From Geomonas limicola (lineage in GTDB: Bacteria; Desulfobacterota; Desulfuromonadia; Geobacterales; Geobacteraceae): DNA of 64,000 nt. The notes beneath the pieces were generated by a model. It was not told the DNA's origin. It did no database searches and saw nothing but the letters and a program-made list of their open reading frames with translations. This document shows, piece by piece, positions 7,656 to 16,378 of the stretch. Made by a program: the position numbers and the translations under genes. Position 1 is the first letter of the stretch, and each line of letters starts with the position of its first letter. The stretch covers positions 1 to 64,000 of the forward strand of contig NZ_BLXZ01000004.1 of the NCBI RefSeq assembly GCF_014193675.1. Direction: 5' to 3'.

Positions 7656-10600
7656 GGCTCGCTCCTTTGGACACTGCCTCCTTGGGGGCGCCAAGGCGCG
7701 CCAAAAGCGGCGCCGCCAATTCGGGTGCCCCACCGGCCACGAGCCCCTGGGCGTACTCCTCCAGGTAGTCGACCCTGCCGTACCCCTGTCCCGCCAGCTG
7801 GTCGATGCTCGTTTCGGCCTCATGGTCCATCCCGAGCACCAGGCAGAGCGCGGCGTAGAGCGAGAGCGCCGGGGGGTGCCCCGGCCAGGTCCGGAGCATC
7901 TCCTGGCAGCGCGTGAAGGCGTCCTGGGTGCGCCCCAGGAAGAGCTCGCACTTGGCCAGGTTGAAGGCGGCTTCCTTGAGCTGCGGCGCCATGGCGACCG
8001 CGCGTCGGGCATGTTCCCAGGCGGTGGCATACTCGCCGGCGGTCAGGTGCAGGTATCCCAGGTTGAAGTGCGCCTCGGCGTCACCCGGATCGAGGGCAAT
8101 GAGCCGGTACCAGAGCTCGCGGGCCTCACCCTGGTGGTGCAGCTCGGTGGCCTGGCGCGCCAGCTCCAGAAGGGCAGCAGCGTCCGCGCCCCCCTCGGCG
8201 AGTTTTTCGAGCCCGAGCCGGTAGTACTGTTCCTGCTTCTGCCGGGTGCGCTCCTGGTCCAGGCGCCCGTAGTGGTGCACCGGGACCGGGCAGGCTATGA
8301 CAGGTATGCCGCACTCGGCGAGGGAGGGTTCCAGGAGTTCGTGCACCTTGCCGCGGAAGCGGACCCGGGCGTCGTTGGGGAACAGGCGCACCTTGTCGCT
8401 CGGGGTCCAGCCCCGGCCGCGCTCCTCGTCGGGGTAGGCGCCGGCGTTGGCGCACCAGTTCTTGCGCGCCACGGCATCGGTGTAGTTGCGCGTGGTGAAG
8501 GAGTAGGCGACGGGGCCGCTCGCTTCCTTCACCAGGGTGCGCAGCGCGGCGAGGTCGCGTTTGGCGAGTGCCTCGTCGGCGTCGAGGACCAGGATCCAGG
8601 GGCAGCTCGCCTGGTCGAGCGAGACGTTGCGCGCCGCGGAGAAGTCACCGCTCCAGGGGAATTCGTGGAGCCGAGCCCCGAACACCCGGGCGATGTCGGC
8701 GCTGCGGTCGCAGGAGCCGGTGTCCACCACGACGATTTCGTCGGCCAGGGAGCGCACCGAGTAGAGCAGGGTGGGGAGGTTCGCCGCCTCGTCCTTCACG
8801 ATGAGGCAGAGCGAAAGGAGCCCTTTCCCCGGCTCCGGTTTCTTGACACCCAACCGGCTGCGGACCGCGAGTGCCGCGTCGATCAGGCCGTCGTCCATGC
8901 CGAAGCGGGCCGCGGCTTCTTCGATGAGCGCCATGGCCTCGGGGAAACGGCCGCGATTCAGGGCGAGTTCGACCGCGCCGTAGGTGAGTCCCAGGTGGTC
9001 CGGGTAGAGGGTCCGTGCCGCAGCCAGGCGTGTTTCCTCGACCTCGAGCCGGTCCAGTTGCTGCGCCAGGTCGTGCAGGCGCGCGAGCGCCGGGACGCTG
9101 TCCGGGGCGAGGGCGAAAGCGAGCTCCGCGAGTGAGAAGGCCTCCTCGCGGGCGCCGTTTGCTTCGGCAATCAGGCTTAAGCCGCCGTAGCCGGGAGCGA
9201 ACCCCGGGTCAGCGGCGAGGCAGGCCTGGAAGAGTTCCCCGGCCGCAGCACGGTCGCCGCGCTCCAGGGCCAGTTCACTCTTTACGTTAAGGGCCGCCGG
9301 TGCTTCCGGGTCGCGCTCCAGGGCGGCCTCGACCAGCTCGCCGGCCCGTGCGCCCTGGCCGAGCCCCCGGTGGCAGCGGGCCGCCAAGAGCAGATCGGCA
9401 GGCTGCGAGCTCCCCGGGAGCTGTTCCAGTACCTCCATGGCGTCCTGGTGGCGCCCCGCCTCGCAAAGGATTCCAGCAAGGACCCGGTAGGGAGCCCGGT
9501 TTGCGGGGGAGAACCGGATCCCCTGCTCGAGGAGAAGTTCAACCGCCCGGCCGGGTTTTCCCTGACGGGCCAGTTGCCTGCCGCGGACCATGGCATTGTG
9601 GGTCACCAGCTGCTTGGCGAGTTCCTCGTCGAGGCGCCCGAGCTCCCACTTGGCGTCGAAGCGGGCCCGGTTCTCGGCCATGGCGCGGGCGTAGTCGATC
9701 CGGTTCGCGCTGAAGGAGCGGCTGCCGTGGTGGTGAATGAAAACGTCGCCGGCGATGACGCAGGAATACCCGGCGAGCGCGGCGCGCAGGCAGTAGTCGT
9801 CGTCCTCGAAGTTACCGGAGCCGAAGCTCTCGTCCAGGCCGCCGATCGCGTCCAGGACCGAGCGGTCCATAAGGAGGCAGAAGCCCACCAGCCGGTCCAC
9901 CGGGATGCGCCGGCCCCGGTGGGCGCGGGCGAACTCCCGGGCGAAGGCATCCAGCTTCTCGACTCCGGGGTAGCTCGAGGCGGCGATGCGCTGGGCTCCC
10001 GCCACCTCGTTGGAGAGGGGGCCCGCCAGACCGGCCTGCGGCTCGCGCTCCAGGCACTCCAGCATTCCCGAGAGCCAGCCGTGAGTGACCAGGACGTCGT
10101 TGTTGAGCAGCAGAATCCGGCCGCCGCGCGCCAGGTGCATCCCGACGTTGCAGCCGGCGGCGAATCCCAGGTTCCTGCCGTTTTCCACCAGCCGGTAGTT
10201 GGGGGTAACGGCGCAGAGCTCGCGCAGGTAGGGGAGGGTGCCGTCCGTCGAGCCGTTGTCCACCAGGATGATTTCGTGGGGTTCCGGGGTGTGCCGTGCG
10301 ATACTCTCCAGGCACTCGCGGGTGCATTCGAGCTCGTTGAAGGTCAGGATCACGATCGAGGTGAGCCGGCTCTCCGGCCGCACCAGGCGGAACAGGTACT
10401 GATAGGCCTGCGACTCCTCGGCAAGCTCCGGTCCCGCGTTGCCGCTTGCCGCGAGGACGGCGGCCAGGGGGGCGGGGATCCCGGCCAAGCCGGAGAGGGC
10501 GATGGGGATGCACCGGGTCGCGCTGAGGCCGACCGCCTCGAAGAGCCTTAAGGCGCTTTTCCGGGTGAAGAAACGCAGGTGGGTGCGGTCCAGGATACCG

Positions 10601-13600
10601 GCGTCCTGGTAGTCCCATTCCCCGTTGAGGAGCCCTTCGAGGACGCTCCAGTGTGCCACGTTGGGAAGGCTCACCACCAGCTCGCCGTGCGCCGTCAATT
10701 TTCCGACCAACCCCGCCAGCACCGCAGCAGGGTCGGCCAGGTGCTCCAGGACGTCGGCCAGGATGATGCTGTCGAAGTACCCGTTGGGGAGCTCGGCAAG
10801 CGCCGCTTCCACCGGCAGGGGGATGACCCGGTCCAGTACCCGGGCGGCAAGCGCCGCCGCGTTCGGGTCGGCCTCCACCCCCCAGACCTCGGCACCTTGG
10901 CGCTCCCGGATCCCCGACCCGACCCGCCCTTGGGCGCAGCCGATATCGAGTACCCGCCGGGCACGCCGGGACACCAGGCGCTGCACCTCGGGGCGCCGGA
11001 ACCCGAAATAGCCGGTGGCCGACTCCGCGTCGCGGCACTCCGGCCCGGCTACGGCCGGTGCCTCGAGCGCCGCCAGATGCCCGCGGGCCGGGGCGTTCTC
11101 CGGGTCGAGCTCGAGCGCCGCCCGGAACTGGTCGGCTGCCCCAGCCGCGTCGCCCTGGATGAGCAGGATGAGGCCGGCGCTCAGCCGGTAGTTAACCGCA
11201 TCGGCTCCCGGAGGAGGGGTGCCGCGGTAGTGTTCCAGCGCGGGATCGAGCTGCCGGGCCAGGAAGTCGTCCAGTGCCCGGGTGTACTCGGGGGAGCGTG
11301 GCTCCAGGAGGGCCGCCTTCAAAAAGTGCCGCTTCGCCTCCACGCTTTCGCCCTGGTCCACGAGACAGCGGGCGGCGGCGAGGTGCGCCGCGGCGCAGTC
11401 GGGGTATTCGGTCAGGATCCCGGCGAGCTGTGTCAGGCGTTCGGCGCCTGCGGGGGCGCGGTCGAGGGCTGCGAGCCGCTCTGCCGCAGGAGCCGGCAGC
11501 GGGGTCGGTTGCGGGGCCAGCGGGGCGAAGCGCTCCAGGTAGCTGCGCTGCACCTGGAGGTACTCAAGCGTCGGGAGTTCCCCCTTGCGCGACACGGTCT
11601 GCTCGGAAAGCCAGTAGAGCCCCAGGTATTCGGGGACGTGGAGGAAGCGGTGCGACGCCGCGGCCCTGAGCCAGAACTCGAAATCGGCGGCGCTTTGGTA
11701 GCGCTCGTCGAAGTAGCCGATCTCCTCGTGCAACGACCGGCGCCAGAGCGGGAAGGGACCGATGCAGCAGAGCTCCAGGAGCGAAAAGCGGTCGCAGGAC
11801 GACCAGGTCTGCAGGCCGTCGGGCTCCTGTTCGCCGAAGCGGAGGTTCTCCCGGCGGGTCACCTGGTGGTTCGGGTAGGCGAGCACGCACTCCGGGTGCT
11901 CCCTAAGCGCCTGGACCAGCACCTGGTAGGCGTCCGGGCGCAGCCGGTCGTCGGTGTTCGCGTTGCAGACGAACTCGCCGGTCGCCATCCTAAGACCGCG
12001 GTTCCAGGCCTGGTAGACCGTCTCGCGCCGCTCGGTTCTCAGGTAGCGGATGTTCTGGTAGCGGCCCTGGAACTCGGCGACGATGGCGGCCTCGTTTTCC
12101 GGCGAGCCGCTGTCGATCACGATGATCTCCAGCCGGTCCGCGATGGTCTGCGCCTCCAGGTCCTCCAGCTTGCCGCGCAGGAAACGCTCCGAGGCGTAGC
12201 AGGAGACGATGGCGGAGACCAGGTAGGACGGTTTTTCTCCCGGGAGCTCAGCCGGGTGCGCCGGGGCGGCTCCCTGCGGCGCTGCGGGGGCTGCCGGTTC
12301 CGGGGTTTGCTGTGCGGTGGCCGTGGCGTGCGCTGCCAGTTCGGCCGGCGCGGCGAGGAGTTCACGGTAGAGTGCCGTGTAGTTCTGCGCCTGCACCTCG
12401 AGGCGGTACTTTTCGAGCGCGCGCTTCCGGCAGTGGGCGGAGAGACCCACGGCATCGGGGTGGAACAGGCACCACTGGATCCCCTGGACGAGCCCCGCCA
12501 CGTCGCGCGGCCTGACCAGGTAGCCGGTCTTTTGGTGCTCCACCATGTCCGGGATGCCGCCGATGTCGAAGCCGACCACCGGGACGCCGCAGAGCATCGC
12601 CTCGACCACGGTGTTGGGGAGGTTGTCCTCGACGGAGGGGATCACGAACAGGTCGGCCATGGCGTAGACCGCGGCGAGTGCCGCTTCGTCCTCCAGGAAA
12701 CCGACGTTCACCAGCGGCAGGTTGAGCTGCTGCTCGACCTCCTTGGGAAGCTTTCCAAAGAAGGCGAAGACGATCCCCTCGCTCCTCATCCCCTTGATGG
12801 CGTGCAAGAGGTAGCCGAACCCCTTGCGTTCGGTCAACAGGCTCTCGGCACCGAAGAGCACCACCTTGGCCCCCTGCGGTATGCCGTAGCTCGCCCGCAC
12901 CTCGTCGCGCCGGGCGCCCGGGTGGAAGACGTCGCTGGGGATGCCGTTCGCGATGACCCGGCTTTCGAACCGGGAGAGCAGCGCGCTTTTGCGGGCCAGT
13001 TCGGCCAGCCAGCGGCTCGGGGCCACCGGGGTGATGTCGAGCTTTCCGTAACCAAAGCGCTTGTACTGCCAGATGCTGCGCGACAGGTCATCTTCTTCGG
13101 TAGAGCCGAGCATCGGGCAGGCACCGCAGCTCTCCAGGTAGCGGGTGCAGGCGCCGGAGTAGTGGCAGCCGCCGGTCAGGGGGTTCATGTCGTGCATGGT
13201 CCAGACGATTCGCTTCCCCTTGAGCGCCCGTGCCGCGTTCACCCAGTTCACCAGGCCGGCCACCCAGTGCAGGTTAACGATGTCGGCCTCCTGCAATTCC
13301 CGCGAGCACTCCAGGGCGATCTCGGAATGGTCGTCGCTGAAGATCTCGATCCCCGGGGGGCTGTCCGGGTAGCGGGCCACGTTCTCCTGCCAGTGCCGCC
13401 AGATACGGTGGGCGTACTCCTGGTTGGGGGGGTAGCTCTCCGGGCACTCGACGATCCCCCCCACCTGCCCGCTCGGGATGAGCCGCACGGTCGGGTCGTC
13501 GTTCTTGCGGTTCACCACCAGCATGGTGGAGTCGACCCCCTGCGCCAAAAGCCCGCGGTGCAGCCGGTAGGCCGCCTTGCCGGCGCCGCCGAAGTCGGTG

Positions 13601-13659
13601 GTGGCGAGGTGCACCACCTTAAGGGGGCGCTCGGTCTGTCTCGTTGCGCGTTGCGTCAC
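7642..13659 (-). CDS. Giant multidomain glycosyltransferase (GT4-GT2-methyltransferase-GT2-GT2 with TPRs)
   Basis: This is 2005 residues in one uninterrupted frame. Order: a GT4/GT1-type domain (about 14-430, with GVPVVGFDIGGIPDMVE donor site), GT2 number 1 (about 478-700, AIVSCYASERF), TPR-like helices (700-860), a class I SAM methyltransferase (about 875-1075, VLDIGCAQGRVG near 900), GT2 number 2 (about 1097-1340, SIVILTFNE and VDNGSTDGT), TPRs (1350-1590), GT2 number 3 (about 1610-1830, LIVKDEAANLP, VVDTGSCD, LDADEAL) and C-terminal TPRs. It probably assembles and methylates several residues of one glycan. The start is GTG 13657-13659 with a weak ribosome site. The gene overlaps the next gene by 14 nt. 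Confidence 0.85.
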   Translation of the reverse strand: MTQRATRQTERPLKVVHLATTDFGGAGKAAYRLHRGLLAQGVDSTMLVVNRKNDDPTVRLIPSGQVGGIVECPESYPPNQEYAHRIWRHWQENVARYPDSPPGIEIFSDDHSEIALECSRELQEADIVNLHWVAGLVNWVNAARALKGKRIVWTMHDMNPLTGGCHYSGACTRYLESCGACPMLGSTEEDDLSRSIWQYKRFGYGKLDITPVAPSRWLAELARKSALLSRFESRVIANGIPSDVFHPGARRDEVRASYGIPQGAKVVLFGAESLLTERKGFGYLLHAIKGMRSEGIVFAFFGKLPKEVEQQLNLPLVNVGFLEDEAALAAVYAMADLFVIPSVEDNLPNTVVEAMLCGVPVVGFDIGGIPDMVEHQKTGYLVRPRDVAGLVQGIQWCLFHPDAVGLSAHCRKRALEKYRLEVQAQNYTALYRELLAAPAELAAHATATAQQTPEPAAPAAPQGAAPAHPAELPGEKPSYLVSAIVSCYASERFLRGKLEDLEAQTIADRLEIIVIDSGSPENEAAIVAEFQGRYQNIRYLRTERRETVYQAWNRGLRMATGEFVCNANTDDRLRPDAYQVLVQALREHPECVLAYPNHQVTRRENLRFGEQEPDGLQTWSSCDRFSLLELCCIGPFPLWRRSLHEEIGYFDERYQSAADFEFWLRAAASHRFLHVPEYLGLYWLSEQTVSRKGELPTLEYLQVQRSYLERFAPLAPQPTPLPAPAAERLAALDRAPAGAERLTQLAGILTEYPDCAAAHLAAARCLVDQGESVEAKRHFLKAALLEPRSPEYTRALDDFLARQLDPALEHYRGTPPPGADAVNYRLSAGLILLIQGDAAGAADQFRAALELDPENAPARGHLAALEAPAVAGPECRDAESATGYFGFRRPEVQRLVSRRARRVLDIGCAQGRVGSGIRERQGAEVWGVEADPNAAALAARVLDRVIPLPVEAALAELPNGYFDSIILADVLEHLADPAAVLAGLVGKLTAHGELVVSLPNVAHWSVLEGLLNGEWDYQDAGILDRTHLRFFTRKSALRLFEAVGLSATRCIPIALSGLAGIPAPLAAVLAASGNAGPELAEESQAYQYLFRLVRPESRLTSIVILTFNELECTRECLESIARHTPEPHEIILVDNGSTDGTLPYLRELCAVTPNYRLVENGRNLGFAAGCNVGMHLARGGRILLLNNDVLVTHGWLSGMLECLEREPQAGLAGPLSNEVAGAQRIAASSYPGVEKLDAFAREFARAHRGRRIPVDRLVGFCLLMDRSVLDAIGGLDESFGSGNFEDDDYCLRAALAGYSCVIAGDVFIHHHGSRSFSANRIDYARAMAENRARFDAKWELGRLDEELAKQLVTHNAMVRGRQLARQGKPGRAVELLLEQGIRFSPANRAPYRVLAGILCEAGRHQDAMEVLEQLPGSSQPADLLLAARCHRGLGQGARAGELVEAALERDPEAPAALNVKSELALERGDRAAAGELFQACLAADPGFAPGYGGLSLIAEANGAREEAFSLAELAFALAPDSVPALARLHDLAQQLDRLEVEETRLAAARTLYPDHLGLTYGAVELALNRGRFPEAMALIEEAAARFGMDDGLIDAALAVRSRLGVKKPEPGKGLLSLCLIVKDEAANLPTLLYSVRSLADEIVVVDTGSCDRSADIARVFGARLHEFPWSGDFSAARNVSLDQASCPWILVLDADEALAKRDLAALRTLVKEASGPVAYSFTTRNYTDAVARKNWCANAGAYPDEERGRGWTPSDKVRLFPNDARVRFRGKVHELLEPSLAECGIPVIACPVPVHHYGRLDQERTRQKQEQYYRLGLEKLAEGGADAAALLELARQATELHHQGEARELWYRLIALDPGDAEAHFNLGYLHLTAGEYATAWEHARRAVAMAPQLKEAAFNLAKCELFLGRTQDAFTRCQEMLRTWPGHPPALSLYAALCLVLGMDHEAETSIDQLAGQGYGRVDYLEEYAQGLVAGGAPELAAPLLARLGAPKEAVSKGASRAAC

Positions 13660-13672
13660 GTGGTCACCCGGA

Positions 13673-16321
13673 TCAGTTAAGCGGCTTGCGGTAGGCGCGT
13701 ACCGTCGAGAAGACCCCCGGGATGATCGGGAGCTGCGCCTGGGTCTGGGTCGGGTCGGTCGGGTACAAAAGCGGCAGCTCGATCCGCTCGCAGCGGTAGG
13801 TCTCTTCCATGAGCTCCTGGACCGCCTGGCGGATGCCGGGCTCGGCGTTACCGTGGTGGTTCAGGATGTAGGCGCGGTTCTCGTCGTCCAGGTGGGGGAG
13901 GTAGTCGTGGAACACCATGATCCCGCCGGGGGCCAACAGCCCGTAGTAGTCCAGGATGTCCTGGCGCACCCCGGGATAGGTATGGTCGCCGTCCACGAAG
14001 ATTATGTCGGGGAGCCGGTCCGCCTGGCACATCACCTCGAGCTTGCGGGCGGCGTCGTGGGAGAAGAGCGGCAGGTGGATCACGTCGCGCTCCAAAAGCT
14101 TGATGATCTGGTGGAACTGCCCGGTGCCGCCGGGCTCGACGCAGATCCCCTGGAAGGTGCTCCCCCGGCGCACCAGCGCCTGGTGCGAGAGCAGGAGCGA
14201 AGCGCCGCTGTAGGAGCCGATCTCCACGAAGCGGGTCAGCGTGCCGCGCTCCTCGAGGGTCCGCATCAGGTAGTAGAGCTGGAAACGCTCGTTGACGGAC
14301 ATCTGGCTCACCACCCCCTTGAGGGCCGGGTCGTCCAGGAAGAACTCGTCGATGAGCGCCTGCGGGATGGCGGGGTTCACGGGGAACCCGTCCGGCTTGG
14401 CGAACCAGACCCCGGTACCGTCAATGCCGTTGATGGCGAAGCTGACCCCGCGCTCGCCCTCGAACTCGTGGATCGCCTTGCGGCAGCCGTCCCAGTAGCC
14501 GTAGTCGTCCACCTGCAGGAGCGCCCCCGGCATGAGCCGGTCGTAGAGGTTGTCCAGAATGTCGCGGGTGGACTGGTACCAGTCGCCGTCCAGGTGCAGG
14601 AAGGCGAGCATCCCGACCCAGTTGCGCATCTGGGGAAGCGTGTCCTGGAAGTACCCCTTGACGGTAGTGACCAGGTCCGCCACCCCGAGCCGCTCGCAGA
14701 TCTGGCGCACGCTCGCCTCGGGGGCGGAGCAGGTGCCGGTACCCCAGCCGGTCGCCTCGGCGTCGATACCCTGGTGCGCGTCGAGCGCGCCGGGGCGGGG
14801 CATCCCCGAGAAGGAGTCGAAGGAAAAGAGCCGGCGCGGCTGGCGGCTGTACTTCTTGATGACGTAGGCTAACAGCGCCGAGGAGCCCCCCGCCGCGACG
14901 CCGCACTCCACGAAGTTGCCGGGGAGGTCGTTCTCGCAGACGGTGCGGGCCAGGGTGTACAGGCTGTAGAGGCGCTGCTCGCTCAGCATGGTGTAGGGGC
15001 GGATCGCCGCCAAAAGCTCGCGGAACTCGGGATCGTCGGTGCCGCAGCTGCCGTAGGCGCCGGCCGGCATCTGGCGCTCGAGTTCCCGAAGCAGCTCGGC
15101 GGCCTCGCGGTTGCCCGGGAAAAAGCGCAGCTCCTCGCGCAGCGCCTCGACCGCTCCAAGGGGCTGTTCCAGCCTCAAGAAGCAGTGGGCGCGCAGCAGG
15201 TCGATCCCCTCCAGGGGCTTTTTGAGCTGCTTGGCCCGCACCAGTTCGTCGAAGGCCTCGCGCACCCTCCCTGCGGCGAGGTGCTGGGTCGCGCTCGCCT
15301 TGAGCTCTTCGGGGGAGGCCGGGACGGGGGCGGCGGGGTGCCACCCGGCAGGGGTTGCCTGGTAGCTTACGGGGGATGCTTCGCTCATGGTCTGGGTACC
15401 TCGTTGGTTTTCAGGTTGCGGGGGGAGCTGTTCCGGGACGATGAGCGCTCCATTGGCGTCGGTCCTGCCCAGGAAGGTGTACTCGAAGGTGAAACGGTCC
15501 GCCTCCCGGTCGGCCTCGACCCGGCGCGGGTGCTTGAGCGGTCCGATCGGGAAGGTCGGCAGGTTGGCGAGCACGCTGTCCGAATTTTGACAGTGCACCG
15601 CGCCGGGGCCGAAGCCGATGTTGGTCACCAGGTTGACGTTGGGGAGGATCGCCACCCCGTCACGCTCCCAGAGGGCGAAGGTCCACTGGTAATCCCAGGT
15701 GTCGATCTCCCCCTGGTAGCAGCGCACGAAGCTGTAGAGCCAGTAGTCCCGGGCCTCCTGTTGATCGAAGAGCGCCTCGATGCGGTTTTGCTGCACGAAG
15801 GCGGGGAACCGGCTCATGGCGACGTCGTAGTGGCGCCAGGCCCGGCGCCAGCTGGCCCAGCCCCAGATGTGGGTGAAGCGGGAGAAGTAGTAGGATCCCT
15901 CGCCGCGCACCCGGCCGTACTGGAAGTTGTCCCCGGAGATCATCATGACCTGCGGGTCGTTGCGGTAAAACTCGAGCAGTTCCGCGCAGTAACCGAAGAA
16001 ACTCGGTTCGGGGAGGCAGTCGTCCTCCAGGATGATCCCCTCCTCGACCTGGCTGAAGTACCAGTCGATGGCGGTGCTCACCCCGAGCTTGCAGCCGAGG
16101 TTCTTTTCCTGGAACAGCACCTGGACCTCGCACTCCCAGTCCACCTGCAGGGCGACGTCGCGGGTGGCCTGGCAGAGTTCGGCGTCGCCGGCGCGCCCGG
16201 GGCGCGGGCCGTCGCCGGCGATGAAGAGGCGCTCGGGGCGGGCCTTGCGGATCGCTTCGAAGACGACCCGGGTCGGTTCGGGGCGGTTGAAGATGATGAA
16301 GAGTACGGGGGGCATGCTCAT
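13673..16321 (-). CDS. Glycosyltransferase fused to two methyltransferases (TylF/MycF-type plus a second class I)
   Basis: This is an 882-residue fusion. Residues 5-270 are a GNT-I/HlpA-like glycosyltransferase (PVLFIIFNRPEPT, EDDCLPEP metal site, HIWGWASWRRAW). A Pro-rich linker and short TPR region follow (300-400). Residues 425-650 are a TylF-like sugar O-methyltransferase (FVECGVAAGGSSALL near 470, FLHLDGDWY, QVDDYGYWDGC). Residues 665-882 are a second SAM methyltransferase (VEIGSYSGASLL near 695, IFVDGDHTY, FHDYLPH). An in-frame ATG at 15386-15388 (Met312) with GAGG about 10 nt upstream could allow separate production of the methyltransferase half. It probably transfers and O-methylates a glycan sugar. 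Confidence 0.83.
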   Translation of the reverse strand: MSMPPVLFIIFNRPEPTRVVFEAIRKARPERLFIAGDGPRPGRAGDAELCQATRDVALQVDWECEVQVLFQEKNLGCKLGVSTAIDWYFSQVEEGIILEDDCLPEPSFFGYCAELLEFYRNDPQVMMISGDNFQYGRVRGEGSYYFSRFTHIWGWASWRRAWRHYDVAMSRFPAFVQQNRIEALFDQQEARDYWLYSFVRCYQGEIDTWDYQWTFALWERDGVAILPNVNLVTNIGFGPGAVHCQNSDSVLANLPTFPIGPLKHPRRVEADREADRFTFEYTFLGRTDANGALIVPEQLPPQPENQRGTQTMSEASPVSYQATPAGWHPAAPVPASPEELKASATQHLAAGRVREAFDELVRAKQLKKPLEGIDLLRAHCFLRLEQPLGAVEALREELRFFPGNREAAELLRELERQMPAGAYGSCGTDDPEFRELLAAIRPYTMLSEQRLYSLYTLARTVCENDLPGNFVECGVAAGGSSALLAYVIKKYSRQPRRLFSFDSFSGMPRPGALDAHQGIDAEATGWGTGTCSAPEASVRQICERLGVADLVTTVKGYFQDTLPQMRNWVGMLAFLHLDGDWYQSTRDILDNLYDRLMPGALLQVDDYGYWDGCRKAIHEFEGERGVSFAINGIDGTGVWFAKPDGFPVNPAIPQALIDEFFLDDPALKGVVSQMSVNERFQLYYLMRTLEERGTLTRFVEIGSYSGASLLLSHQALVRRGSTFQGICVEPGGTGQFHQIIKLLERDVIHLPLFSHDAARKLEVMCQADRLPDIIFVDGDHTYPGVRQDILDYYGLLAPGGIMVFHDYLPHLDDENRAYILNHHGNAEPGIRQAVQELMEETYRCERIELPLLYPTDPTQTQAQLPIIPGVFSTVRAYRKPLN

Positions 16322-16378
16322 GGTGCGCTTCGCCTTCCTGGAGGGGACGTATGCCGGCAGCTGACGGCAGGTGCGGCG

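Noticed and set aside
10579..13680. A 1033-codon plus-strand open frame opposite the giant glycosyltransferase gene
   Set aside because: It is a mirror of a high-GC coding region; no ribosome site, no recognisable domain, and the minus strand encodes clear domains throughout.
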